A program made the position numbers and the translations under genes. The notes beneath the pieces are model-generated. The model was not told where the DNA came from, ran no database searches, and was given only the letters and a program-made list of their open reading frames with translations. A stretch of 64,000 bases of DNA, from positions 58,726,829-58,790,828 of the forward strand of contig NC_083880.1 in NCBI RefSeq assembly GCF_032452875.1, given 5' to 3'. Shown here one piece after another: positions 32,361 through 42,395 of the stretch. Position 1 is the stretch's first letter, and each line of letters begins with the position of its first letter. The DNA is from Bos javanicus. Taxonomy: Eukaryota > Chordata > Mammalia > Artiodactyla > Bovidae.

Positions 32361-32855
32361 GGACAGAGCTTAGGCCTCAGCCTCACACACCCCCCAAGCC
32401 TCCACTCTGATCAGCACCATCCTCGCTCATCTGCAAAGTTCGTTCTATGTTGGCACAACGAACCCAAGGTTTCTACACACACATATCAGCAGCCTCGATG
32501 AAAACCAGCTGTGAGGTTTAAAATAGCCTCCCCAGGCTTCCAGAGATGCCAGGTCTTGGCTGAGGGAGGAAAATTCAGGCCCAAGGTTGGGACACCATCT
32601 TCAGAGAAGAATAACAGCTGCCATGCGTCCAGGCCCAGAGATCACCTGAGAGATGGGTGAGCTGAACTTCCCAGAGAGGCACGGGTACAGAGGAAACCGG
32701 GGGTGGGGGGGGGGGGTTGGTCCAGAAAGTCCCCCAAAGTGGGGCATCATCTTACCCTTGTCAAGTCTTTCTCTCTCCTCTCCTTCCCCCATCTCTCTTC
32801 TTTCATCAACTAATAATTCAAAGATCAGGCTGTGGACAGACATTACCTAGCCTCC
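32361..32855. other. Unassigned segment with a G-run
   Basis: No repeat recognised. A G-rich run (32699-32717) and a CT-rich patch (32761-32805) are present. Confidence 0.5.
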
Positions 32856-32859
32856 ACCC

Positions 32860-32940
32860 CCACAGGCTGTGTGATCATAAGCAAGTGACTTCACTCCCTG
32901 AGTCTCAGTTTCTTCATCTGTCACATGGGGTCCCCGCTTC
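32860..32940 (+). mobile_element. MIR core
   Basis: 'ctgtgtgatcataagcaagt', 'gacttcactccctgagtctc', 'agtttcttcatctgtcacat'. Confidence 0.75.
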
Positions 32941-33334
32941 ACCAGGTGGCCCTGAAGGTCCACAGGACAGTTCAGTGAAGAGCTGACAGATGAGCCCATC
33001 AGCAGGTGCCTGACAGCTGGCTGCTACCCCAGGGGATTGTGACAACGGTAACAACCCCTCTTCCCCAGTCCTTCTCCCCTCCCCCACCCCCAGTCCTCTC
33101 CCTGCTCCCCCTGGGGCTCCTGGCCTGGCCCCTGGCAGGCTGAAGACAGATGATGGAATCTCGGAGCTGGGGGCCTGTTGGGCCAAATTCCACCCTCAGG
33201 GCAGCCTGTTGCCCAGATGCGCCCCACCTCTGGCTTGAAGAGGGAACCAGGGCCAGACATGAGGCCCATATTCCCCGTCAACTGTCACAGTAACTCACAG
33301 GGGCTGCTTGGTTCACGGTTGCCTCCACACCTAG

Positions 33335-33378
33335 ATTGGTGAGTGGCACATAGTAGGTGCTCAATAAATATCTGCTGC
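33335..33378 (+). mobile_element. MIR 3' tail
   Basis: 'gtggcacatagtaggtgctc' and 'aataaatatctgctgc' are the MIR/L2 end text. Confidence 0.6.
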
Positions 33379-33384
33379 TTGGCT

Positions 33385-33475
33385 GATGTGGTACTGTTAT
33401 TGCCCTGTCTTACAGGTGAGAAACAGGCTCCCAAAGGTCAGCCAGCATGTAGCAGAGTGCAGCCCTCAGAGTTTG
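33385..33475 (-). mobile_element. MIR fragment
   Basis: 'tgttattgccctgtcttaca' and 'ggtgagaaacaggctcccaa' give a worn reverse MIR core, opposed to the tail just before it. Confidence 0.5.
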
Positions 33476-33644
33476 AGGGAACCCAGGCTTAGAGGGGAAA
33501 GGTACAGTCCAAGGTCCCCAGAAGCAGAACGTGAATCCACTCCACTGGCACCAAAGCGTGAGTTTTAATCACCAAATGATACTGTTTACCACGGCCTCTA
33601 GCCAACTTCTGCACTCAGCTTCCTTGCAGGCCTTCCATGCACAT

Positions 33645-33720
33645 GCTGTGTTGTCTTAGGTGACTCACACAACCTCTCTGAGCCTGTTTCTGCATTTATA
33701 AAACAGAAAACCCACCCCCT
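33645..33720 (+). mobile_element. MIR core
   Basis: 'gtcttaggtgactcacacaa', 'cctctctgagcctgtttctg' and 'catttataaaacag'. Confidence 0.6.
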
Positions 33721-33835
33721 GCACTCGGGCAGAACCTCCCTCAGCTCAATTTTTCCTCTGGCTTCTCAGCCTCTAGTGGCTGGCTCAGACATGCAGTCCA
33801 TGCCAAATAAATCTTTGTTGATTAATTGAAGAGAC

Positions 33836-35604
33836 AAGTTTACTTTAGAGCATCGAAGCCTGCCCAGAAGGTCTCTGGGTTGGTTGTCTCCGAGAACATA
33901 TGCCTTCTCTCTTCACTTTAAAGAAGGAAAAACTGCAAAAAGCAGACGATGGTTTAGGTGTGTGGTTTTTGTGAGAAAGACGTAAGCCGTTGGCAGACCC
34001 CTCAGGCCTTTGGAGAAAAGACCTCCTACATCAGAAAATAAGCCAATGAACGTGAATCATCAGGCTTTCCATTAAAATAAAATGTCAAAGGACTAGCTAT
34101 CATACTGGTGGTGAGGTGGAACCCCAACCTCAGAGGAGGGTTCTGACCAACACCCACTCCTGGTGCTGATGGCATGGGCTGCAAAGGAGCCTCTCTCCTC
34201 CCCTCACACTGGAAGGTTGTGCCAGGCTCCAGGACACCCCAGTGAACAAGCCCAACCCAGTCCCCAGCCCAAAGGACCTCAGAGCTCAGCAGGAGGAGAC
34301 CTGGAAGGTTCTGGGCAGAATCCTGAGGTTCCCAGTGGGCACGTTCAAGCACCATCTGGTGGTTTCTGGAGATCACAAAGAACTTTCCAGAGAGGGGAGG
34401 AAACACGCTTTGCCAGCAGAGTGTCACCTTAGGGCCAGTGTCCAGCGGCAGCTGTCAGGGAAGCCCCAAGCCCCTTGCAGGAGCCCCCAGATGGCAGCCT
34501 TTGGTTTTCATGCTGAGGGGCTCTGGGGGTCTCAGGGGGCTCTCCCACCTCCATCCCCACATCCTGGCCTTCACCTCCAGAGCTCACCTTCTCTACCCCA
34601 GGGGCCCATGCAGCAGAGCCCATCCCAGCCACCTGAGGGGTGTCCCTGTCACAGACAGCCTCACCTGCAGCATCCTGCCAGGCTGACTACAGCAGTAGCT
34701 GCACAAACTTGCTGGCCTCTGGTTCAGGGGAACAAAGCTCCCTTGGCCTTCAGTAGAAGAGTTGGGAGAGCGTGTTTATCATGGGCTCCACGTCCTGACC
34801 TGGGCTCCTGGCTGTTTCCATGACTGGGAGCCCCGGGAGTGGGGGTCACTTTTACAGACTTTAAAGACCCTTCCAGCTGATCCCATCAACCACCACTGCT
34901 GCTGAGCTGAAGAGACCACAGTCCAGCTGGGGTCAAACATGCTCATACTTCCAGGGAGAGTGAGGGGACAGGACCAGGGCAGTCACATACATGGGGATCA
35001 GTGTTCAGAAAGGCCCCACACTTGGTTTAATGCTATGCTGTTGCCATCTTGAAAGTCTTGATACTTTTCAAACAAGGAGTTGCACATTTTTTTTTTTTGC
35101 ACTGGGTCCCTAATTCCATAGCCCATCCTGGGAGAGGGGCTTTGAGGGTCCAGCCGGGGATCTCCGTCACCTGGAGATTCCCAGATCTCATGAAAGGCTT
35201 CAGAAATGGAAATCAGCACAAACCACATCCCCGTGCCCACACCAGGGCTCCAAGTGCCCGCTTGCCTGCATACATTCACAATCACACAGCTGTGTTCATG
35301 GGAGTCCAATGGGGCCCCCCACATTCACACACACTCATACATGTTCACACATGAACATCCGTGTCACCCCCAGCCACATGTTTTCTGCTCTGGAAGGGGC
35401 TCAGGAGACCTCAAAATGCCACTCCAACTCCCCTAGGCCACTGAGAAAGCAGTGAAAAACTCGGGGAGGGGGGCCATCGGGAGCAGGCCCATGTCTGCCC
35501 CTACCCCCAGGAAAGGCAAGATCTCCTCCCTCACCCAGGATCCCACTAAATCCCCAGACACCTCTATGCAGAGCCCTCCACACACCTGAATTCCCACAGT
35601 CACT
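33836..35604. other. Longest unassigned stretch
   Basis: Nearly 1.8 kb in which I recognise no mobile element, except CA-rich words at 35320-35360 and a T10 run at about 35089. Long overlapping frames (for example 34242-34823, 193 codons) show no domain. It could hold exons or control DNA that sequence reading alone cannot reveal. Confidence 0.45.
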
Positions 35605-35690
35605 CATGTGGTAGCATTTGCATTATACCCATTTTAAGGATGGCAAAACTGAGACTACAAGAAGTGAAGCTGCTGACTGGAACAACGGCA
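35605..35690 (-). mobile_element. MIR core
   Basis: 'tatacccattttaaggatgg' and 'caaaactgagactacaagaa'. Confidence 0.6.
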
Positions 35691-36179
35691 GGCAGACTAG
35701 GGGACTCCATGCCGGACAGTGACTCCTGAGACACAACAAGCCCCCAACCCCAGCTCACAGCAGACTTGCCCCTCCCACCCCCACCTTCAGGTTGCTCCCC
35801 CCAAGGCTGCTCAGCCTAGTTCATGGAGGGGGGTTCTCCCAGTTTAGCCAGTGCTCACCCCTCTTGTCACCACAGGCACAGGTGGGGACAGGTCAGTGCC
35901 CAGGGGCCCTCAGTTTTCTCTGAAGCCCCTGTCCCCCTCCCCTAGCCCCTTGGCCAGCCTTACCCTTTGACACCACAGACCAGGCAGTGGGAAGGAGCTG
36001 CTGGAGTGACTACAGCTGCTGATTACCTACAGATAACACGCAACACCGGGACACCCTGAGGGTGTAGGAGCAGATGTGGGCGTGTGCACTGGAGGTGGGG
36101 CAGGCAGGGTCATCCCTTTGGCCGAGTTCAGGGCTCCCTGGGGCCACAGCAGGAGTTCCAGGGACCTTTCTACATCTTG
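35691..36179. other. Unassigned segment
   Basis: No repeat recognised. CAGCTG (near 36015) and a GATA-type AGATAAC (36031-36037) are single words without clear meaning. Confidence 0.45.
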
Positions 36180-36209
36180 ACGCACCTCAGATTCTAAATG
36201 GAACTTTCT

Positions 36210-36231
36210 GAATGTTCCAAGGTGAACATTC
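36210..36231. repeat. Inverted repeat with TEAD-like half sites
   Basis: GAATGTTC (36210-36217) and its exact complement GAACATTC (36224-36231) flank CAAGGT. The right half reads CATTCCT, the M-CAT word. Confidence 0.6.
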
Positions 36232-36437
36232 CTATGGCCCTAAATAGAGGCTCCTCTCCCAGGGATGTTGAACAGTCCTCCAGGGCTTCTTGGTGGTGGG
36301 GGACACTCCTGAACCTTGGGGACAAGGCTCTGTGGGGCCAGTTGGCTCCACGCGCAGAAGGAAGAGGTGACCCGGCAGGCCTGCGGCCGCCCGCCACTCT
36401 GCCGGAGCTTGAGCCTGTCCAGGCCCCACGGCCCAGG

Positions 36438-36447
36438 CCTTATTTGG
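36438..36447. promoter_or_regulatory. CArG box (SRF-type site)
   Basis: CCTTATTTGG fits CC(A/T)6GG exactly. About four such words are expected by chance in 64 kb of even composition, fewer in GC-rich DNA like this. Confidence 0.35.
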
Positions 36448-36660
36448 TAAGAAGAGCCTGTGCTGCCAGCCACTCGGGCTGCGAGCTGATGGGACACAGG
36501 AGTCTCTGAGCTGGCCCCATGCCCGCTGGCCTGGCAGCCCAGGTCCGCCCACCTGGCCTCCTTACCCGGCCCCTGGGCCAGAGGCTGGCAGAGTTGGAGG
36601 TGCGAGATCCCGGGGGTCACGCCAAGGCTGGGGCCGCCTCCCTCGGATCCCCGTCCAGCC

Positions 36661-37236
36661 ATGGGACAGGGATTCCCCAGCTTTTGCCTATATATGGCCG
36701 AGGAGAGGCGGCGCGCTTGGGATGGGCCCCTGGGCCCCGGAGGTATTGTCTTAAGAGGGTGTTTGGCATCGGGCAGTGATGCTTCGGATTCTTATGAAAA
36801 CCTGGCAGGGACATTGTTTGACAGCTCTGACAGTATGCTGGAGTCTCCACGGGGAGCCCGCCCCTGGGGGCCAAGGGCATGTGACGCGTCAGCTGCCTGC
36901 CCGGTCCTGGCAGGAGGGAGGCCAGGCCAGGCAACCATGTTCATGTTCAGGAGGAGGTGGCTGGCTCAGAGCTGTCCAGCTCAGGGGAACCAAACAGGAG
37001 CGACCCCTTCTGGGTCTCGTTTTCCCAACCCATGTGTAGTGTGTGCAGAGGTGCCGCCGTGGACACAGGGAGAAAGGTGCAGTGGAGGAGCAGATGGGGC
37101 CCCCGTGGGCAGGGCTGCCCATCTCCGAGTCCCACAATGTGCAGCCTCAGTGGACAGACTGGTGCATCTTTGTCACCCCATCCATGCCTCGCAAACCCAA
37201 GGAGCTGGCCGCCCCTATACCCCTGCTGACAGATGA
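36661..37236 (+). other. Open frame of unknown status
   Basis: A 191-codon frame starts at an ATG in a strong context (CAGCCATGG) inside the CpG-rich segment. It begins MGQGFPSFCLYMAEERRRAW and shows no recognisable domain, signal peptide or membrane segment. Frames of similar length overlap it on both strands, and the last part runs into a MIR-like word near 37225. Most likely chance; a first exon cannot be excluded. Confidence 0.1.
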
Positions 37237-37275
37237 AGAAACCAAGGCTCAAAGACAGTTAAGACCCTGGGCTCT
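37222..37275 (-). mobile_element. MIR core fragment
   Basis: 'acagatgaagaaaccaaggc' with 'tcaaagacagttaaga' is the reverse core only. Confidence 0.5.
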
Positions 37276-37307
37276 TTCTCCAACCCGCTGGGGACCTTCG
37301 CAGGCCA

Positions 37308-37778
37308 ATGTTCATTCATCCATCCTCTTGACGAACACATCCTGAGCTCTGCTGTGGGCCAGGCGTCATTGTAGGGCCTGAGGCAGCAGTGGTGACCCAT
37401 CTAAGAAACATTCTGTTCCCAAGGAGATAAACATCCCTTCAAATTAGGTAGAAAGGGAAGGTCTGTCTGTGCAGATGACTTTTAAATCAAGGGCCAAAGA
37501 TGAGAAGAAGCCAGTCCCGGGGGAAGAGGGGGGCTGGTTTCTTCAGGCAAAGGAAGCAGCGCATGGAAAAGCCCTGATGCCGGTAGAGGCGGGTCAGGTC
37601 TAGGCCAGCAGGAGACCAGGCTGACAGAGCCGAACGAGCGGACAAGAGCAGAAGATGCAGCCAGACGGCTCAGGGCAGATCAAGGACCCTGGGGTTGGGT
37701 TGTATTCTAAGAATGATGGGAAGCTGGCTGTTAAGCAGACATCTGACAATATAATCAGACGTGCTCTGCTGTATCAGA
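37308..37778 (-). mobile_element. L2-like fragment
   Basis: 'tcattcatccatcctcttga', 'tgctgtgggccaggcgtcat', 'gcatggaaaagccctgatgc' and 'gggaagctggctgttaagca' keep the L2-like order over 470 bases. Confidence 0.55.
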
Positions 37779-37783
37779 TGTTT

Positions 37784-38368
37784 CATTGTTGTTCGGTCAC
37801 TAAGTCGTGTGTGACTCTTTGCGACTCCATGGACTACAGCATGCCAGGCTTCCCTTTTCTTCACTATCTCTCTGAGTTTGCGCAAGTTCATGTCCATTAA
37901 GTCAGTGATGCTATCTAACCATCTCAGCCTCTGCTGCCCCCTACTCCTTCTGCCTTCAGTCTTTCCCAGCATCAGGGTCTCTTCCAATGAGTCAGCTATT
38001 CACGTTAGGTGGCTAAAGTATTGGAGCTTCAGCTTCAGCATCAGTGCTTCCAATGAGTATTCAGGGTTGATTTCCTTTAGGATGGACTGGTTTGATCTCC
38101 TTGCTGTCTAAGGGACTCTCAAGAGTCTTCTCCAGCACCACAGTTCAAAAGCATCAATTCTTTGGCACTCAGCTTTCTTTATGCTCCAACTCTCACATCC
38201 ATACATGACTATTGGAAAAAATATAGCTTTGACTGTATGGACCTTTGTTGGCAAAGTGATGTCTTTGCTTTTTAATACACTGTCTAGGTTTGTCATAGCT
38301 TTCCTTCCAAGAAGCAAGCATCTTGTAATTTCACAGCTGCAGTCACCGTCCACAGTGATTTTAGAATG
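37784..38368 (-). mobile_element. BovB (RTE) LINE, 3' fragment
   Basis: A 585-base reverse copy from 'cattgttgttcggtcactaa' to 'caccgtccacagtgatttta'. Frames at 37670-37987 and 38108-38476 encode broken parts of the C-terminal region. Confidence 0.93.
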
Positions 38369-38402
38369 CAAGCCCCTTCGCCACGACAAGGCAGTGATCC
38401 AT

Positions 38403-38626
38403 AATGAAAGTGAAAGTGAAAGTGTTAGGTGCTCAGTTGTGTCTGACTCTTTGTGACCCCATGTCCTGTAGCTCACCAGGCTCCTCTGTCCACGTAATTC
38501 TCCAGGAAAGAATACTGGAGTGGGTTACCATTTCCTTCTCCAGGGGATCTTCCCAACCCAGGGACTGAACCTGGGTTTCCTGCATTGCAGGCAGATTCTT
38601 TACTGTCTGAGCCACCAGGGAAGCTA
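38403..38626 (-). mobile_element. Bov-tA SINE with GAAAGT tail
   Basis: Full reverse copy. TGATCCAT is duplicated at 38395-38402 and 38627-38634. The 3' side carries GAAAGTGAAAGTGAAAGTG (38406-38424). Confidence 0.93.
38406..38424. promoter_or_regulatory. ISRE-like GAAAGT array
   Basis: Three GAAAGT units in phase fit the GAAANNGAAA pattern of interferon regulatory and PRDM1 factors. It comes with the SINE. Confidence 0.35.
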
Positions 38627-38649
38627 TGATCCATGAAGGGAATCATATA

Positions 38650-38835
38650 TTTGGGCTCTGCTAAATGCTATATGTCTGTTTTCTCATTTGATTCCTGTGC
38701 ATGCCCGTGAGGAGACCAAAATCTTATTACCGTTTTAGAAATGAGGCAATTGAGGAGCCAAGAGTTGAAATGACAGGCTCATGTCAAGTAATCATTACGG
38801 GATAGACAGGGATTCTTCAATGAACTCTGCCTGAT
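38650..38835 (-). mobile_element. MIR fragment
   Basis: 'atcttattaccgttttagaa' and 'atgaggcaattgaggagcca' with 'tgacaggctcatgtcaagta' give a reverse MIR. Confidence 0.6.
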
Positions 38836-39039
38836 GTCAAAGCCAGGCCCAGTACAGACCCCCTCAGGCAGCAGGGCTTGAGGGGGACAGAGCAGTGTGC
38901 TTGGGGGTGGGGGGACTGACCTGGTTTGGTTCCCCTCTGCTATCCAGCCCACCACCCCACCACACAGGGTAAGTCACCAGGACTTTCCCAGTTTTAACAC
39001 TGAAAGTCCAGCTTCCCAGAAACCCCTCTGTCCTGGGCA

Positions 39040-39254
39040 TGCACGCATGACCAGTTGCTCAGTCATGTCCAGCTCTTTGGAACCCCATAGACTATATAGC
39101 CCACCAGGCTCCTCTGTCCATGGGATTCTCCAGGCAAGAATACTGGAGTGGATTGCCATTTCCTTCTCCAGGGGATCTTCCTGACCCAGGGATAAACCTA
39201 CGTCTCCTGCATTGGCAGGCAGATTCTTTACCACTGAGCCCCCTGGGAAGCCCA
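39040..39254 (-). mobile_element. Bov-tA SINE, full length
   Basis: Flanks TCTGTCCTGGGCA (39027-39039) and TCTGTTCTGGGCA (39255-39267) match at 12 of 13 bases. Confidence 0.94.
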
Positions 39255-39267
39255 TCTGTTCTGGGCA

Positions 39268-39639
39268 GACCTGTACACTCGGTCATTCACCCTGCAGGTG
39301 GCTCAGCCCTGGCCTTTAGGCACCACCAGGAGCTCAGAGAGAGAGGAGTGATCCAAAAATCCTCCCCACCCGCACACCTGGCCCCACGCCCACCTCTGTC
39401 CAGGCCAGGAAGCTCTGTGGAGAGGAAAGCAAATAGCAACCTGTGTATGGCTGCCTTAACCTCCTCCCAGCACCAGGGCAATGCGGCCAACTGGCTCCCA
39501 GCCAGCCAGCCAGCCAGCCACAGCAGAACAAAGTGAGGGTGGGGCTGCCCACCAGGAGAGTGGATCAGGAGCAGGCCTGGCCGAGTGGGAAGGGCTTATC
39601 CCCGAGGCAAAGACTCAGGGTCACACAAGGCCTGCCTTT
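39268..39639. other. Unassigned segment
   Basis: Holds a short run of GCCA units at 39500-39520; otherwise nothing recognised. Confidence 0.45.
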
Positions 39640-39718
39640 GACCCTAGAGACTCTGTGACCTCAAGCATTTTGTGGGCCTCAGTTGCCTCTCCTGTAAAAT
39701 GGGAGAGTGACAATAGCC
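39640..39718 (+). mobile_element. MIR core
   Basis: 'gtgacctcaagcattttgtg', 'ggcctcagttgcctctcctg', 'taaaatgggagagtgaca'. Confidence 0.68.
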
Positions 39719-39719
39719 A

Positions 39720-39915
39720 GAGGTCTGCTGGATGCCAGGCCCTGTGTTAAGAGCTGTGCCAATTATCACCTCCTGGAAGGCTTAGAGCAGCCTTGGAAGG
39801 AAGTGTGCTAACTGTGTAGACAAGGAACAAAACCCAGAGAGGGTGAAACAGCCACCCCAGGTCACACAGCTAGTAACAGTAAAGCACAGATGTGAACTGT
39901 CTGTTTCAGACCCTC
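39720..39915 (-). mobile_element. MIR, long copy
   Basis: 'gatgccaggccctgtgttaa', 'tgtgtagacaaggaacaaaa' and 'aggtcacacagctagtaaca' give a near-complete reverse MIR, adjacent to and opposing the previous one. Confidence 0.75.
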
Positions 39916-39969
39916 ACCTGATGCAGGTAGGCAGCACACCAAAGGGGTGGAGTGCAAGGGGTCTGGGGA

Positions 39970-40078
39970 GCCCCTTCCTGTTGATCCTGTGACCCTGGGC
40001 AAGTGGTTGCATCTCTCTGGGCCCGTTTTCCACCTACAAAGTAGGGATAACAAGGGTCCCCACCTCCTAGGGCTGGTC
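39970..40078 (+). mobile_element. MIR core
   Basis: 'ctgtgaccctgggcaagtgg', 'ttgcatctctctgggcccgt' and 'tttccacctacaaagtaggg'. Third MIR in 440 bases. Confidence 0.68.
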
Positions 40079-40689
40079 ATTGATACCAGGAAATTTATAT
40101 TAGGCCTCTACCCTGGGCCAGGCCCTATCCTAGATGTTGACGATACAACAGAGAACAAAACAAACAAAAACCCCTGCCTAGAGTTTATATTCTGGGTGTG
40201 GGGACACACAATTGTGGACATATAAATACATCTATGTCAGGGATGGGAATAGAGTGAAGGTGGGGCTCCCTTTGATGAGGGGGTTAGGTGGGCTGTTCAG
40301 GGCCGTGGCACTTGAGCAGAACCTGAATGAAGGGAAGGAGCAGGCGGTGCAAATATTGGGCAGATCCTGGGGGAAAGGCATCTGGGGCTGAAGGAGCAGC
40401 CAGTGCAAAGGCCCTGAGGCAGGCTCAGGGCTGCAGTGGCTGCAGCTGAGCGAGGCCGGAGAAGAGATGCTGAAGGTGAGGTAGCAGAACTCTGGTTGTG
40501 CAGGGATGAGGAACCGCTGGAGTGGTTCAAGCAGAGTGAGGACAGAATCACACAATTTTCTTTAAGGATCTGTGGACAATCAGGAGGAGGCAATAATCCA
40601 GACAAAATATGATGGCGCTTGGCCCAGCACAGGAACAGGCCGAGGTGGGGAGATGGTGACATTCTGGAGATACTCTCAAGAGTCAACAG

Positions 40690-41295
40690 CTTTTGAAAAA
40701 CAAATATTGTATATTAACGTATCTATGTGGAATCTAGAAAAGTGGTATAAATGATCTTACTTGCAAAGCAGGAATAGAGACACAGACACAGAGAACAAAT
40801 CTATGGACGCCAACGGGGGAGAGGAGAGTGAACTGGGAGATTGAGATGGACATACATACACTATTAATGTGTGTTCTAGTCGCTCAGTCAGGTCCGACTC
40901 TTTGCGACCCCGTGGACTATAGCCCACCAGGCTCCTCTGTCCATGGAATTCTCCAGGCAAGAATGCTGGAGTGGGTTGCCATTCCCTTCTCCAGGGGATC
41001 TTCCCAACCCAGGAATTGAACCTGGGTCTCCTGCATTGCAGTCAGAGTCTTTACTGTCTGAGCCGCCAGGGAAGCCCCACTGATACTATGTATAAAATAG
41101 ATGACTAAAGAGAACCTAATATATAGCTCAGGGAACCTTACCTAGCACTCTGTGGTGACATAAATGTGAAGTAAATCCAAAAAAGAGGGGATATATGAAT
41201 GTGCATATTCATATACATACTGATTCACTTTGCTGTGCAGAAGAAGCTAACAATATTATAAAGCAACCATACTCCAATAAAAATTAATTTAAAAA
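40690..41295 (+). mobile_element. Artiodactyl L1 3' end, 5'-truncated
   Basis: 'gtggaatctagaaaagtggt', 'taatatatagctcagggaac' and 'cactttgctgtgcagaagaa' lead to an A-rich end at about 41295. AAGAGTCAACAG is duplicated exactly at 40678-40689 and 41296-41307, proof of retrotransposition. A Bov-tA later split it. Confidence 0.88.
40868..41077 (-). mobile_element. Bov-tA SINE inside L1
   Basis: Full reverse copy; the L1 text resumes on both sides. Only a weak CACTRWT word is shared by the flanks. Confidence 0.92.
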
Positions 41296-41390
41296 AAGAG
41301 TCAACAGGGTACAAGGGATGGGGAGTAAGAGGGTGTGGGAATCAAAGGTGACCTCAGGATTAAGGGGAGGAGTGAATGAGTTAATGCCAC

Positions 41391-41761
41391 AGGAGCTCTT
41401 AGCACAAAACCCAGTCTGCAGCAACCACTCAGTGACCATGCATTCTTGTCATTATTAAATGTGACGTTTTCTCTCCTAAGCTGCACTTCATCCTGGAAAA
41501 CCTCTCTAATGAACAGGCCAGCTAAGAACTGATGCATTGGCCTAGTGAAGTAGGAGAGGAAGAGTTAGGAAAACGAGAGCCCACAGCCAGGGCAGCCCAG
41601 CCACCTTCCCCATAAGGAAACCCTCAAACCAACATGGCAACAGCAGGCATCTGCACTGGACCTAAAGATGCTTCCTGACCTTGTCTTGGCAGGAGGGAGA
41701 GGAGGTAAGAAGAGAGAGGAGGGAAGACTTAGAGAATGAATTTTTGGTTCCCAGCGGGGAA
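41391..41761. other. Unassigned segment
   Basis: No repeat or gene recognised. Confidence 0.45.
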
Positions 41762-42013
41762 GAATGGCGGGAGGAATAGTTAGGGAGTTTGAGACAGACA
41801 TGAACACACAGCTATATTTAAAATGGATAAGCAACAAGAATCTATTGTACAGCACAGAGAACTCTTCTCAATGTTATGGGGCAGCCTGGATGGGAGGGGA
41901 GTTTGAGGGAGAATGGATACACATATATGTATGGCTGAGTCCCTTTTCTGTCCACCTGAGACTATCCCAGCACTGTTCATTGGCTATACTCCAATACAAA
42001 ATAAAAAGTTTGG
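41762..42013 (+). mobile_element. Artiodactyl L1 3' end
   Basis: 'gtacagcacagagaactctt', 'ccacctgagactatcccagc' and 'ggctatactccaatacaaaa' followed by TAAAAAG are the last 250 bases of L1. Confidence 0.78.
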
Positions 42014-42278
42014 GAAAAATGAAAAAGAAGAAAGAGAGAGGAGGAAGGGACGAGGAGGCCAAAGTTCCCAGAGACTCAAGAACTGGTCACCTAGACCCAA
42101 GGGGAGGGGCGGGCAAGACCCACACAATCCAGGATGATCTCACTGGGGACCAATGAGGGCCCCTAGCTCAGGGGCCACCTCTCTGTCTGACCATCTCCAC
42201 CTCATCTATCACTGGCTTCATATTTTTATTTAGAATGACTAGCCTGTTTTGCTTTTTTTTTTTCACTTAAGTAAGCTT

Positions 42279-42395
42279 ATGGCAACCCACTCCAGTAATC
42301 TTGCCTGGAAAATCTCACGGACAGAGGAACCTGGCGCACTAGAGTCCATGGAGTCAGAGAGAGTCAGATATGGCTGAGCCACTAAACAACAGCAT
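42279..42395 (+). mobile_element. Bov-tA SINE, 3' half
   Basis: Begins at 'tggcaacccactccagtaat' and runs to 'ctgagccactaaacaacag' with a T-rich flank; the head is missing. Confidence 0.82.

Larger units (their letters stand above)
36180..36950. promoter_or_regulatory. Candidate CpG-rich control segment
   Basis: From about 36350 to 36920 I count roughly 33 CpG in 570 bases at about 63% GC, an observed/expected ratio near 0.6, at the lower edge of a CpG island. It carries a TEAD-type inverted repeat (36210-36231), a perfect CArG box (36438-36447), and CCTATATATGG (36687-36697), which is CArG-like and TATA-like. No recognised repeat lies in it. A promoter or enhancer is plausible; no transcript is known from this sequence. 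Confidence 0.35.
40085..41390 (-). mobile_element. L2-like element split by L1
   Basis: Before the L1: 'tgaccctgggccaggccct'-like text at 40110, 'acaacagagaacaaaacaaa', 'agccagtgcaaaggccctga', 'caggaggaggcaataatcca'. After it (41308 on): 'tcaaaggtgacctcaggatt'. The order is that of a long antisense L2-like repeat. Confidence 0.6.

Noticed and set aside
34242..34823. 193-codon plus-strand frame
   Set aside because: Proline- and serine-rich chance frame with overlapping minus-strand frames; no recognisable family.
41290..41307. A-rich end considered as the tail of a processed pseudogene
   Set aside because: The upstream text is the L1 3' end and the flanking duplication fits L1; no mRNA-like sequence is present.
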